A stretch of DNA of 35,656 bases, from the NCBI GenBank assembly GCA_044866075.1, contig JBIOTQ010000070.1:1-35656 (forward strand). Direction: 5' to 3'. The notes beneath the pieces are model-generated. The model was not told where the DNA came from, did not search any database, and saw only the letters and a list, made by a program, of their open reading frames with translations. How positions within the stretch are numbered: position 1 is the first letter of the stretch; each line of letters opens with the position of its first letter. The DNA comes from JBASRP01 sp044866075 (GTDB taxonomy: Bacteria > Actinomycetota > AC-67). The translations under genes and the position numbers were made by a program. Positions 1-7,909 of the stretch are shown piece by piece.

Positions 1-144
1 ACATCCCACACTGGGCAAGCGGCACCGACCGAACTCGCATCAGGAAGGACCCACATGCCACCCTAACCTTGACATGCCACCGCCCTTCATAGATGACGCG
101 TCAGTCGGTCTCGATGGGAGGGCGCGATCCCGAGGCCATTGTGG
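1..144. other. Intergenic left edge of window
   Basis: No coding region is supported here. The stretch lies downstream of the minus-strand gene ending at 145. A 10-bp direct repeat (acatgccacc) occurs at 53-62 and 72-81, 19 bp apart. No terminator with a T-run is visible. The upstream neighbour is outside the window. Confidence 0.4.
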
Positions 145-579
145 TTAGGCCTCGATCTCCCGCAACCGCTTCACGTACTCGTCCGGGCATCCGTGTGCCT
201 CGGCGCCGCGCAGGAGGGCCGCCATGTATTTCTTCGACGGTTTCTTGTACCCGCGCGGGACGGCGAAGTAGACGTCCGCTTCGACGTCGCGCTCCCCGAA
301 ACGCACCGTGACGCGGTCACGCACGTACGCGCCGACGGCGACGCCTTCGTACTCGTCGAGAGACGCGAGTTGGTTGTCCGTTAAGTCCCAGAGCACGCCC
401 CAGACCTCGTCGCCCTGCGCGAGCTCGATGTGACCGACGCCTCCGCCCCAGGCGGGAGAATCGCGCGTGAAGGTCAGGCGCCAGCCGGCGAGACGCGCAG
501 CGCCGAGCGCCCTCGCGCCGGGACAGCGCTCGGCCATCTGCTCGCGATCCATGTTCGATCCGTAGGCGAAATAGAGCAC
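145..579 (-). CDS. Gamma-glutamylcyclotransferase-like (GGCT/AIG2 fold) protein
   Basis: A 144-residue protein with the family's N-terminal YGSN signature at residues 6-9, which forms the substrate-binding loop. A LDEYEG motif follows at 74-79, where E78 fits the catalytic Glu. Family members convert gamma-glutamyl amino acids or related amides to 5-oxoproline in the cytoplasm. Length matches the family. The start is GTG, 4 nt after the stop of the upstream methyltransferase gene, so the two are probably co-transcribed. The exact substrate cannot be told from sequence; many bacterial members are uncharacterised. Confidence 0.85.
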   Translation of the reverse strand: MLYFAYGSNMDREQMAERCPGARALGAARLAGWRLTFTRDSPAWGGGVGHIELAQGDEVWGVLWDLTDNQLASLDEYEGVAVGAYVRDRVTVRFGERDVEADVYFAVPRGYKKPSKKYMAALLRGAEAHGCPDEYVKRLREIEA

Positions 580-583
580 GGCG

Positions 584-1339
584 TCAGGCGGTCGCGACGA
601 TCACGAGGCGACCACTGTCGATCGTGAACGGCTGGCCGTCGTCCCCGAGCGCGTCGAACGCGGAGAAGCCGGCGTCGATCAGCCAGTCGCGCAGCTCGGG
701 GACCGTGAACGCCCGGACGGCGAAGTGGACCCGCCGCACGCGGCCCGCCCGGACGATGATCCGCTCGGTCACCGTGCAGCCCGTCGCAGGATCGAAATCG
801 ACCTTGTCGACCATCAGGTCGTCGCCGCGCTCGGCCAGGAACGTCGCCGGGCGTCCCGGCGGCAGCGCCGCCTGTACGCGCAGCACGCGCTCGCGGTTGA
901 CGGTGTCGAGCAGGAGCCGGCCACCCGGCTTCAGCGCGCGGCGGAATCCGGCCAGCATGGCGCGGTTCGTGTCGTCGTCGAAGTACCCGAACGAGGTGAA
1001 CCAGTTGACCAGCGCGTCGAAGCGTCCCTGCCAGGGGATCGCGCGAAGGTCGCCTTCTACGTAGTCGACCTCGACGCCACGATCGGCCGCGTCCTTGCGC
1101 GCCACCTCGAGGAAGAGCGTGCTCGCATCGAGACCCGTCACGCGGAGGTCTCGTTCGGCGAGACGGTTCGCCAGGCGGCCGTGTCCGCACGGCGCGTCGA
1201 GCACCTGCATCCCCGGTTGTAGCCCGCCGAGCTCGACGATCGTCTCGGTTTCGGCGTCGCTGCGTTCGGCCGTCAGGATCGAGTCGTAGAAGTAGAGATA
1301 GTCCTCATCGAAGAGGCCCGGGTCGAACAGCTCGGCCAT
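584..1339 (-). CDS. Class I SAM-dependent methyltransferase
   Basis: A 251-residue Rossmann-fold methyltransferase. The SAM-binding motif I (VLDAPCGHGRLANRLA) lies near residues 46-61. An acidic residue after strand 2 (VTGLDAS) follows, then the motif-IV region FDALVNWFTSFGYF and a post-motif segment LKPGGRLLLDTVN. The C-terminal half is a beta-rich cap rather than a second catalytic domain. The acceptor substrate is unknown. The gene starts 9 nt after the upstream DUF5319-like gene, with AGGA about 8 nt before ATG. Together with the downstream cyclotransferase-like gene it forms a three-gene minus-strand unit. Confidence 0.85.
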   Translation of the reverse strand: MAELFDPGLFDEDYLYFYDSILTAERSDAETETIVELGGLQPGMQVLDAPCGHGRLANRLAERDLRVTGLDASTLFLEVARKDAADRGVEVDYVEGDLRAIPWQGRFDALVNWFTSFGYFDDDTNRAMLAGFRRALKPGGRLLLDTVNRERVLRVQAALPPGRPATFLAERGDDLMVDKVDFDPATGCTVTERIIVRAGRVRRVHFAVRAFTVPELRDWLIDAGFSAFDALGDDGQPFTIDSGRLVIVATA

Positions 1340-1348
1340 CTCGACGTC

Positions 1349-1903
1349 CTATTCGGGCTCTTCCCCGATCTCGAGGGGCGGCTCGAAGCCGCATTCGTCC
1401 ATCAGGGCGGCGATGTCTTCCTCGTTCCAGCCGCGCGAGGCGAGCGCGTCGACGAGGCGCAGCGGCGCGAGGGACGCGCCGCAGTACGGGCAGTAGGTCC
1501 AGTCCTCCCAGGCGCGTTGCGGGAGCCGGCCGCGGCAATACGCGCAGCGCGCGCGGTCGGCGAGCCATGCGCTAGACGGCGGCTTCTCCTCGTCGGGCGG
1601 CGGCTCCATCTCGTCGGCGTCGGACTCGGTCGCCGCGTCGAGGTAGCCGCGCGCGTAGTCCCAGCCGACGTACTCGTCGGGGTGCGGCTCGTACGCGGGC
1701 TCGTGCATGCGCGGCTCGCCCGTCTCGAGCATGTGCTCGAGTGACTCCTTCAACATCTCCCACCCGTAGAAGTGGTCCTCGCCGCACTCGGAGCAGACGA
1801 TGACGACGCCCTTGTAGCCGCGGTCCTCGAAGACGGCCTTCATCGCCTCGAGGTCTTCGAGGTCTTCGATCACGGACTCGCGCTCTTCGGGATCCATCAG
1901 CAC
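1349..1903 (-). CDS. DUF5319-like protein with two zinc-binding segments
   Basis: A 184-residue acidic soluble protein. The N-terminal half (about 1-90) carries CSECGEDH (C37, C40, H44) and EPHPDEYVGWDYARGYLD, a pattern I associate with the actinobacterial DUF5319 family. The C-terminal part adds a zinc ribbon with C120, C123, C138 and C141, joined by a Glu/Pro-rich linker (about 92-110). Function is unknown; a small protein- or RNA-binding zinc module is a guess. The start is taken as GTG at 1903 because a TACGAT hexamer lies 9 nt upstream; an ATG at 1897 is two codons in. The gene heads the unit with the methyltransferase and cyclotransferase-like genes. Confidence 0.75.
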   Translation of the reverse strand: MLMDPEERESVIEDLEDLEAMKAVFEDRGYKGVVIVCSECGEDHFYGWEMLKESLEHMLETGEPRMHEPAYEPHPDEYVGWDYARGYLDAATESDADEMEPPPDEEKPPSSAWLADRARCAYCRGRLPQRAWEDWTYCPYCGASLAPLRLVDALASRGWNEEDIAALMDECGFEPPLEIGEEPE

Positions 1904-1918
1904 CCGCGCGCAATCGTA
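1904..1918 (-). promoter_or_regulatory. Near-leaderless -10 element of the DUF5319-like gene
   Basis: TACGAT on the minus strand at 1918-1913 ends 9 nt before the GTG start at 1903. No Shine-Dalgarno sequence intervenes. Transcription would begin within about 2 nt of the start codon. Confidence 0.5.
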
Positions 1919-1951
1919 ACAGGGGCCTCGGGGCGTGGCCGCGGACGCCCG

Positions 1952-2719
1952 TTAGTCGTCGCGCGTGAGGCGTGATGCGGCGTCGAGCGTGGCGGCGGCG
2001 GTCGCCTGGAGGGGGTCGGAGCCGGTGCCGCATAACGCGGATCCGAGCGCGTTGCGTCCGCGCTCGTCGGCCAGGAGAACGAGCACGGCGCGTTCGGACG
2101 CAATCTCGCCTTCGATCGCCTCGCCGAGCTTCAGGCTCTGGTCGACCGCGTCGATCACCGCGAGCGCGACGGCGCGCGGCGCCGACGGCGCCTCCGCGGT
2201 GCCGGTCCTGATCTCGCCCAGCAACGGCACCGCCACCTCGGCGCGGGTCAGGTCGCCGGCCAGCTCGACCGTCACGCGCGCGGCCGTCGGGACGACGCGC
2301 GGGTGGTCGCTTGCGGTCTCGAGCGTGTGCGTCGCCCGGCCGAAGGAGCGGCAGAGCTTGACCGCGAGCTCGCGCTCGTGTTCCTCGAGCGCCTTTTCGC
2401 GTCGTCCGATCACGTGCAAGCCTCGCGAATACTTCCCGCGCGACGTCACGCCGACGGCGAGGTAGCCGCCGAGGAGGAGGATCTCGTCGCCCTCGTGTTC
2501 GTCCTCGAGCGCGTCGCGCAACGCCGAGAAGACGTTGAACGCTTCCGTCGCGTCCATCTCGGCGAGCGAGGGCTTCGACAGGTACAGCTGCGGTCCGAGA
2601 TCACCCGCCGCGTGCAGATAGGCGCTGAGGTCGAGCGGCATCGCCGCCGCGAGCGCCTCGAGGCCGCCGTAGACGAGGTCCTGGATGACGAGACCGGCTT
2701 CGGTCTGGGGCGTGTTCAA
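1952..2719 (-). CDS. GAF-like domain protein of unknown function
   Basis: A 255-residue protein I do not firmly recognise. Residues about 5-125 alternate helix and strand in a GAF-like order: helix, AYLHAAGDLGPQLYL, then GGYLAVGVTSRGKYSRGLHV followed by a helix. The C-terminal part (about 145-250) contains VLVLLADERGRNALG and DPLQATAAATLDAA, which look like a small alpha/beta module. The start is TTG at 2719, overlapping the upstream stop as TTGA, with a good GGGAGG about 8 nt ahead. That favours translational coupling to the proline-rich membrane protein, and the two products probably work together. No catalytic motif is visible. Confidence 0.6.
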   Translation of the reverse strand: MNTPQTEAGLVIQDLVYGGLEALAAAMPLDLSAYLHAAGDLGPQLYLSKPSLAEMDATEAFNVFSALRDALEDEHEGDEILLLGGYLAVGVTSRGKYSRGLHVIGRREKALEEHERELAVKLCRSFGRATHTLETASDHPRVVPTAARVTVELAGDLTRAEVAVPLLGEIRTGTAEAPSAPRAVALAVIDAVDQSLKLGEAIEGEIASERAVLVLLADERGRNALGSALCGTGSDPLQATAAATLDAASRLTRDD

Positions 2720-3423
2720 CGAGGCCTCCCAGTCGTGCAGTGGGCGGGGACGTGGATGGAGTGTGACCAGCTCGGCGGTCCGTTGCCTCGGCCGTTCTTC
2801 GGCTTCACGGGGACGCCTTCATGGGGCGCGTGGCAGGCCGCCGTCGTGACGGGCGGTTCGACCACCGGCGGCTTGGGCGCGGGCGGCTTCGCGACCGGCG
2901 GTTCCGGGCCCGGCGGCTTCGCGGCCGGCGGCTGCGCGGCCGGCGGCGTGCCGCCGCCGAAGATCGGGCCGCCGGTGGGCCTGAGCAGCGGTGGGAGGGG
3001 CTTCTCGGGCACCGGCGCGGAGGGTCCGTCGCCGCCGATCACCGGGAGGGTCAGCACCTCACGGGCCACGGGAGGCGCGAGGGCGGCGACGGTCGCGCGG
3101 GTCTTGGTGCCGCCCCGCAGACCCGTCGTCGCTCCCGCGATCCAGACGCCGGCGGCGAGGATGGCGGCACCGCCGATCGTGCCGATAAGAGCCGAGCGAC
3201 CGTTCCTGACCCGGACCGGCTCGACGAAGACGGGGCGTGCCCCGCCGAACACCCTGACCGGTCGGTCCACGCCCGAGCGCCGGAGAAGCTCCTCGACGGA
3301 GCGCTCGACCGCGACCGGATCGGCCGACGGGTGGACGAGGACGACGACATCGTCCTTCGTGATGGAGCAGGCGAGAACCTGGGGAAGGGAACGGATCTCG
3401 TGCTCAAGCCATCCCCCCTTCAC
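2716..3423 (-). CDS. Single-pass membrane protein with proline-rich C-terminal region
   Basis: A 235-residue protein. Residues about 1-62 form a beta-alpha-beta ferredoxin-like segment (SITKDDVVVLVHPSADPVAVERSV). One hydrophobic helix lies at about 78-100 (ALIGTIGGAAILAAGVWIAG). A long low-complexity region of KPP/EPP repeats follows, then a tail with two cysteines. Topology is probably N-inside with the Pro-rich part outside. The longest frame opens at 3459, but GTG at 3423 is preferred because TACAGT ends exactly 7 nt before it and no Shine-Dalgarno supports the earlier codon. The gene is coupled to the GAF-like gene by a 4-nt overlap. Function unknown. Confidence 0.65.
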   Translation of the reverse strand: MKGGWLEHEIRSLPQVLACSITKDDVVVLVHPSADPVAVERSVEELLRRSGVDRPVRVFGGARPVFVEPVRVRNGRSALIGTIGGAAILAAGVWIAGATTGLRGGTKTRATVAALAPPVAREVLTLPVIGGDGPSAPVPEKPLPPLLRPTGGPIFGGGTPPAAQPPAAKPPGPEPPVAKPPAPKPPVVEPPVTTAACHAPHEGVPVKPKNGRGNGPPSWSHSIHVPAHCTTGRPR

Positions 3424-3436
3424 GGTCGTCACTGTA
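3424..3436 (-). promoter_or_regulatory. Leaderless promoter of the proline-rich membrane protein gene
   Basis: TACAGT at 3436-3431 (minus), then exactly 7 nt, then GTG at 3423-3421. This fixes the start downstream of the longest ORF start and matches the spacing at seven other genes in the window. No clear -35 hexamer is seen. Confidence 0.6.
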
Positions 3437-3522
3437 CCCACCGCCGCGCACTGCGTCACATACCACGCGGAACGTGCGAACCAGACGCGTCTTGTGGCCG
3501 ATATTTCGCGGTCTGCGTCGGT

Positions 3523-4524
3523 TCAGGTACGGAACGCGTCGACGATGTTCAGGTAGGTCTGCGTCGTGCGATCGAGGTCCGGCGTGGCCCAGGGCGCGCC
3601 GAGGTAAAGACCGTCGGCGAGGCCCTCCCACCGCTTGACCTTCTCGCGCACCTCTTCGGCGGTCCCCGTGCACGAGAAGGTCTCCGCCATCTCGTCGGTG
3701 ATGCAGGCGACCATGCCGGGCAGGTCCCCCGCAGCATGCGCGGCGCGCAAGGGGTCGACCACGTCGCCCCATCCGTGGGTCTCAAAGACGGCGCGATACG
3801 TACGGGTGGTTCCGTAGAAAGCGATCTGGAGCTTCGCGTCCTTCAACGCTTGCTCCGGGTCGTCCGAGACCGAGCAGATGATGCCTTGGACGATCTTCAC
3901 CTCGTCTTGCTTCCGGCCCGAGAGTGCCAGACCTTCGTCGAGCGCCGGGCGCACGACCTCGCCGAAGTACGTTGGGCTCGAGAACGGATGCCCGAGAAGG
4001 CCGTCCGCGATCTCGCCGGTGAGCCGGAGCATGCCGCTGTTGACGGCGGCGAGATAGATCGGGATGGGGCCGGGCGGCGGCGACCCGCCCGGGAACGGGG
4101 GCATCGTTACGGTGTAGAAGCGGCCGCGATGATCGAGGGGCTCGCCGGCAAACGCGCGCCAGACCTTGCGGCAGACCTCGACCGCCTCGCGCATCTTCGG
4201 CGCCGGGTGCTCGAACGGCGTCGAGTAGCGCTGCTCGTTCACGCGCTTCACCTGCGTGCCGAGACCGAGGATGAAGCGTCCCCCTGACAGCTCGGCGAGA
4301 TCGCGCGCGGTCATCGCGGTGATCACGGGCGAGCGCGGGAACGCGAGCGCGATCGAGGTGCCCACGGTTGCGCGTTGCGTCGCCTGGAGCGCCACCGCCG
4401 ACTGGACGTACGCGGTGCGCGCCGTCTCAGCGACCCACAACGACGTGATCCCTGCGTCCTCGCACGCGCGCGCCGCCGGCCCGATGAGATCGAGCGGCCC
4501 TCCGATCGCGATGCCGATCTCCAT
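3523..4524 (-). CDS. LLM-class F420-dependent oxidoreductase
   Basis: A 333-residue luciferase-like TIM-barrel protein. Typical features are the N-terminal GIAIGGPLDLIGPAARACEDAG, SLWVAETA, GTSIALAFPRSPVITAMTA, and the signature GGRFILGLGTQVK. LLM proteins in actinobacteria commonly use coenzyme F420 for hydride transfer to carbonyl or enone substrates; some use FMN. The cofactor is inferred, since no F420 synthesis gene is in the window. A purine-rich sequence (GAAGGGGGAG) just ahead of ATG serves as ribosome site. The gene is divergent from the MmgE/PrpD gene across 93 bp. Substrate unknown. Confidence 0.88.
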   Translation of the reverse strand: MEIGIAIGGPLDLIGPAARACEDAGITSLWVAETARTAYVQSAVALQATQRATVGTSIALAFPRSPVITAMTARDLAELSGGRFILGLGTQVKRVNEQRYSTPFEHPAPKMREAVEVCRKVWRAFAGEPLDHRGRFYTVTMPPFPGGSPPPGPIPIYLAAVNSGMLRLTGEIADGLLGHPFSSPTYFGEVVRPALDEGLALSGRKQDEVKIVQGIICSVSDDPEQALKDAKLQIAFYGTTRTYRAVFETHGWGDVVDPLRAAHAAGDLPGMVACITDEMAETFSCTGTAEEVREKVKRWEGLADGLYLGAPWATPDLDRTTQTYLNIVDAFRT

Positions 4525-4617
4525 CGCTCCCCCTTCGGGATCGGGGGCTACGCTCCGCTACATGAGCCCCCGAACCCCCTACCCGGCGGCCGGAGTGTAC
4601 CCGGTACGATTCCGTCT
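4525..4617. promoter_or_regulatory. Divergent promoter region, LLM oxidoreductase / MmgE-PrpD
   Basis: On the plus strand TACGAT (4605-4610) is followed by exactly 7 nt and then ATG at 4618, a leaderless geometry. On the minus strand the LLM gene has a conventional Shine-Dalgarno, so its start point must lie further away. The two sides therefore seem to use different initiation modes. Confidence 0.55.
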
Positions 4618-5979
4618 ATGACCGCCGCCGAGACGCTCGCCGGATTCTGCGCAGACCTGCGGTGGGTGGACGTGCCCGGCGAAGCCGTCCACGCGGCCAA
4701 GCGGCACATCCTCGACGCGGTGGGGGTCGCGCTCGCCGCGGCCGACGCGGGGACCGGAGCGCCGGTCGTGGAGTCGGTGCGTGCGTGGGCCGGCGCGCGC
4801 GAGGCGAGCGTCATCGGACACGACTTCGGGGCGCCCGCGCCGCACGCCGCCCTCGCGAACGGCACGCTGGTTCACGCGCTCGACTTCGACGACACACATA
4901 TAGAGTCGGTCGTCCACCCGAGCGCGTTCGTCGTTCCGGCGGCGCTGGCGGTCGGCGAAGAATCCGGTGCCGACGGCAAGACGTTCCTCACCGCCTGTAT
5001 CGCGGGATACGAGGTTTCCACGAGGATCGGGGCCGCGGCGCCGGGTCGCTTCCACGCACGCGGGTTGCACACAACGGGGCTATGTGGGACGTTCGGCTCA
5101 GCGGCGGTAGCCGGAGTGTTGTGGGGCCTGACACCCGAGCAGCTGGCGCACGCACTCGGCATCGCCGGGTCGCAGTCGAGCGGACTATTCGCGTATCTCG
5201 CCGATGGGTCCGAGACGAAACGCTTCCATGCCGGGTGGGCGGCGCAGGGCGGGATACTCGCCGCCGACCTGGCGCGCCGGGGCTTCACGGGCCCGGTCTC
5301 GATCTTCGAGGGGCCGCACGGACTGTTCGACGCCTTCCTGGCCGGCGAGAGCCACGATCCCGCGCGCTTGGTGCGCGGGCTGGGGACCGAGTGGGAGACG
5401 AGGCGGATCGCGATCAAGCCGTATCCGGCGTGTCACTTCACACACGCGTTCATGGACGCGGTTGCGCATTCAGGTGTGCGAGCCGGTGACGTCGAAGAGA
5501 TCACGTGCGCGATCGCTCCCCCGGCCGCGGGGATCGTCGCCGAGCCGCGCAAGGAACGGCTGACGCCGGCGACGACGTACGCGGCGCAGTTCTCTCTGCC
5601 GTTCGCGGTGGCCTCGGCTCTGGTCGGCGGACGCGAGGGCTTCGATCTCTTCGGTGAAGAGGCGCGCGCCGACCGCCGCGTTCTGGCCCTCGCGGAGCGC
5701 GTCCACCACGTGGTCGACCAGACGCTGCCGTTCCCGGCGACCTACGGCGGCCGGGTCACGATCGTGCTCCGCGACGGCCGCGTCCGCGAGATCGAGGAGC
5801 TCGTCAACCGCGGCCATCCCGACCGGCCGCTGACCGACGACCAGGTCTTCGCGAAGTTCGTCGCGAACGCGCGACGGCGGCTCGACAACGGCGCGGTGCA
5901 GAAGGTCGCCGACTGCGTGTGGAAGCTCGATGACGTCGACTCGGTCGAGGAGCTGGCGTCGCTGGTCCAGGTCTCGTGA
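4618..5979 (+). CDS. MmgE/PrpD family protein
   Basis: A 453-residue protein of the MmgE/PrpD (2-methylcitrate dehydratase / aconitate decarboxylase) family. The hallmark HALDFDDTH lies at about 86-94, and FGSAAVAGVLWGLTPEQLAHALG and KPYPACHFTHAFMDA follow in the expected order. Family members dehydrate or isomerise polycarboxylic acids, but many paralogues have unknown substrates and nothing here (no methylcitrate synthase, no PrpB) indicates the propionate cycle. Start choice: the open frame extends to 4375, but ATG at 4618 is the family start and has TACGAT ending 7 nt ahead. The gene overlaps the PaaI-type thioesterase gene by 4 nt (GTGA). Confidence 0.88.
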   Translation: MTAAETLAGFCADLRWVDVPGEAVHAAKRHILDAVGVALAAADAGTGAPVVESVRAWAGAREASVIGHDFGAPAPHAALANGTLVHALDFDDTHIESVVHPSAFVVPAALAVGEESGADGKTFLTACIAGYEVSTRIGAAAPGRFHARGLHTTGLCGTFGSAAVAGVLWGLTPEQLAHALGIAGSQSSGLFAYLADGSETKRFHAGWAAQGGILAADLARRGFTGPVSIFEGPHGLFDAFLAGESHDPARLVRGLGTEWETRRIAIKPYPACHFTHAFMDAVAHSGVRAGDVEEITCAIAPPAAGIVAEPRKERLTPATTYAAQFSLPFAVASALVGGREGFDLFGEEARADRRVLALAERVHHVVDQTLPFPATYGGRVTIVLRDGRVREIEELVNRGHPDRPLTDDQVFAKFVANARRRLDNGAVQKVADCVWKLDDVDSVEELASLVQVS

Positions 5980-6401
5980 GCGGGCATCACGGTTTCATCG
6001 AGGATCTCGGGATCGAACGCGGTCCCTTCGGCGAGGGCAAGTCCCAGCTGTTCATCGAGATCGGGCCGCACCACATCTCCCCCACGAAGACGGTCCACGG
6101 CGGCGTGCTGTATGCGCTCGCCGACACGACGATGGGCTCCGCTCTGTGGACGCTCATGCAAGACGGCGAGACCTGCGCGACGATCTCGTGCTCGATCGAC
6201 TACCTGCGCTCTGTGCGCGAAGGCGTGATCCGGTGCGACGCCGAGGTCGTGTCGAAAGGCCGTCGTACGGCGATGGCGCGCGCGATCATCCGCGATTCGA
6301 CGGGCGAGCCGGTGGCGCAGGCATCGGCGTCATTCTTCGTGGGCCCCGCCGACGAGCGGCGCGCGGGCAAGGGCCAGCGCCGCCGCGCGAAGCGCGAATA
6401 A
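5976..6401 (+). CDS. PaaI-family hotdog-fold acyl-CoA thioesterase
   Basis: A 141-residue hotdog-fold protein. The family motif VHGGVLYALADTTMG is at about 40-54, with H41-G42-G43 and the acidic D50 that fits the catalytic carboxylate in PaaI-type enzymes. Such enzymes hydrolyse aromatic or short acyl-CoA esters in the cytoplasm. The GTG start overlaps the stop of the MmgE/PrpD gene, so the two are translated together and may act on the same acyl-CoA pathway. The C-terminal tail (about 125-141) is Arg/Lys-rich and probably disordered. Confidence 0.88.
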   Translation: MSGHHGFIEDLGIERGPFGEGKSQLFIEIGPHHISPTKTVHGGVLYALADTTMGSALWTLMQDGETCATISCSIDYLRSVREGVIRCDAEVVSKGRRTAMARAIIRDSTGEPVAQASASFFVGPADERRAGKGQRRRAKRE

Positions 6402-6403
6402 CG

Positions 6404-6820
6404 ATGGCGCGCGGTGACATCGGTCCGGGGACGACTGATCCAGAGTTCATCCGGTCGTGGTTCCATCTTGAGGAACGTCCACACCCGCACCGTCATCCCC
6501 ACGATGAGGATCCCGATTTCTGGGCGCGGGACCAAATGTTCGATGCCACGCACGACGATCCGGAGAAGGCGTGGGCAATGCTGCTCGATTTGATCGACGC
6601 ATCCGAGAACGAGGATGCGCTTATGAGGATCGGCGTCGGGCCATTCGAGGACTTCATCTCGCTCACACGCCGAAACCCTGCGGTCAGACGCGCCCTTAAA
6701 TACGCGTCCGACTATCCTCACGAGCCTGCCGAGGTCGACACTCGGATACGGGAGCTGATCGGTCCAGTCGATCGAGAACCAGCGGTAGACAAAGTCGAGC
6801 GCCCTCCGCGACTGGCGTGA
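6404..6820 (+). CDS. Hypothetical acidic protein, possibly DUF6869-like
   Basis: A 138-residue protein. The N-terminal third is rich in His, Asp and Pro (HPHRHPHDEDPDFWARD). It is followed by helices with DPEKAWAMLLDLIDASENEDALMRIGVGPFEDFI, a pattern resembling small DUF6869-type proteins; I hold this only weakly. ATG at 6404 lies 2 nt after the thioesterase stop. The frame is open further upstream but that part overlaps the two preceding genes and is rejected. Base composition is visibly less GC-rich than its neighbours, so it may be a newcomer appended to the operon. No enzymatic motif seen. Confidence 0.65.
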   Translation: MARGDIGPGTTDPEFIRSWFHLEERPHPHRHPHDEDPDFWARDQMFDATHDDPEKAWAMLLDLIDASENEDALMRIGVGPFEDFISLTRRNPAVRRALKYASDYPHEPAEVDTRIRELIGPVDREPAVDKVERPPRLA

Positions 6821-6862
6821 CAGTCACGACGTGTCACTTCTTGGGGGTCACGCCTCCCAGGA

Positions 6863-6933
6863 ACCGCCTGCCATGGCAGGCATGGCAAGCATGGCAGGCA
6901 TGTCAGGCACTTGCTCGAGGACCACCGCCTGCC
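6863..6933. repeat. 9-bp tandem repeats with a 16-bp palindrome between convergent genes
   Basis: Four consecutive 9-bp units (catggcagg, catggcaag, catggcagg, catgtcagg) occupy 6872-6907. A perfect 16-bp palindrome (gcctgccatggcaggc) spans 6866-6881. A 10-bp direct repeat (accgcctgcc) sits at 6863-6872 and 6924-6933, flanking the array. It lies between the convergent 138-residue ORF and an LLM gene. The palindrome could act as a bidirectional terminator, but no T-run follows it on either strand. Confidence 0.7.
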
Positions 6934-6934
6934 G

Positions 6935-7909
6935 CTAGGCGCGTTCGAAGTGCGGCATCACTTCGGACGCGAAGAGCTCCATCGATGACGTGTCGGGGTA
7001 GTCGGGGAACCAGTTGACGAAGCCGCTCGCGCCGAGCTCGATGTAGGTGCCGACGCGATCGACCACTTCCTGCACGGTGCCGATCAAATGCCCTTGCTTG
7101 CGCGACTCCGGTTCTTCTTTCCAGAGCGACGGGAACTGCTCGAGCAGCCGCTTCACGTCGGTGTCGTCCTTGCCGATCATGCAGTCCTGGTGCAGCGTCA
7201 TCCGGATCTCGGACGGGTCGCGGCCGACCTTCTCGCAGTGCCCGAGGAGGATGTCGCGCTTGCGTTTCCATTCGGGGATCTTGCCGCCGAAGTTGGAGTA
7301 GTCGGCGTGGCGCGCGACGAGCCGCAGCGTCAGCTTCTCGCCTCCGCCGCCGATCCACAGGGGCGGGCGAGGCGTCTGCAACGGCTTCGGGTCGCAGAGC
7401 GCGTCCTTGACGCTCTGGTATTTGCCTTCGTAGGTCGCCTTCTCGTCGGACCACATGCGCTTGAGGATCTCGACGGTGTCGGCGAGATACCCGATGCGAT
7501 CCTTCGGTTCGGGGAAACCGTAGCCGTACGCGTTGTACTCGTCCCAGTACCAGCCGGCGCCGACGCCCATCTGCAAGCGCCCGTTCGACGCGACGTCGAC
7601 GCACGATGAGATCTTGGCGAGGTACGCGGCGGTTCGGTACGGCGTGCACGTCACCATCTGGCCGATGCCGACGCGCTCGGTGCGTTCGGCGATCGCCATC
7701 ATCGAGGTCCAGCACTCGAAGACCGGCGTCGCGATCGGCGGAGGTGGGACGTTGTGGAAGTGGTCGTAGAGCCAGATCGAGTCGTAGCCGGCGCGTTCGC
7801 ACGCCTGCGCCATTTCGATCATCGTCCGGTACGCGGTGCGGGGATCGAGGCCGGTGAACTCGCCCTTCCAGCCTTGCGGGACGAGCGCCCCGAAGTGGAT
7901 CGGAGGCAT
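6935..7909 (-). CDS. LLM-class F420-dependent oxidoreductase
   Basis: A 324-residue luciferase-like protein with YDSIWLYDHFHN, VGIGQMVTCTPYRTAAYLAKI, the signature NGRLQMGVGAGWYWDEY, and PPLWIGGGGEKLTLRLVARHADYSN. This matches F420-dependent members with a conserved WIGGGGE phosphate-binding region. The cofactor is inferred from family. The frame stays open far upstream, but ATG at 7909 shares one base with the upstream SDR stop (TGATG), a coupling junction, and starts the conserved fold. It is probably co-transcribed with the SDR, suggesting two successive redox steps on one substrate. Confidence 0.88.
   Translation of the reverse strand: MPPIHFGALVPQGWKGEFTGLDPRTAYRTMIEMAQACERAGYDSIWLYDHFHNVPPPPIATPVFECWTSMMAIAERTERVGIGQMVTCTPYRTAAYLAKISSCVDVASNGRLQMGVGAGWYWDEYNAYGYGFPEPKDRIGYLADTVEILKRMWSDEKATYEGKYQSVKDALCDPKPLQTPRPPLWIGGGGEKLTLRLVARHADYSNFGGKIPEWKRKRDILLGHCEKVGRDPSEIRMTLHQDCMIGKDDTDVKRLLEQFPSLWKEEPESRKQGHLIGTVQEVVDRVGTYIELGASGFVNWFPDYPDTSSMELFASEVMPHFERA

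Noticed and set aside
6817..7017. Short ORF encoding a W-Q-A repeat peptide
   Set aside because: The repeat peptide is simply the translation of the 9-bp DNA repeat between convergent genes and runs into an antisense gene.
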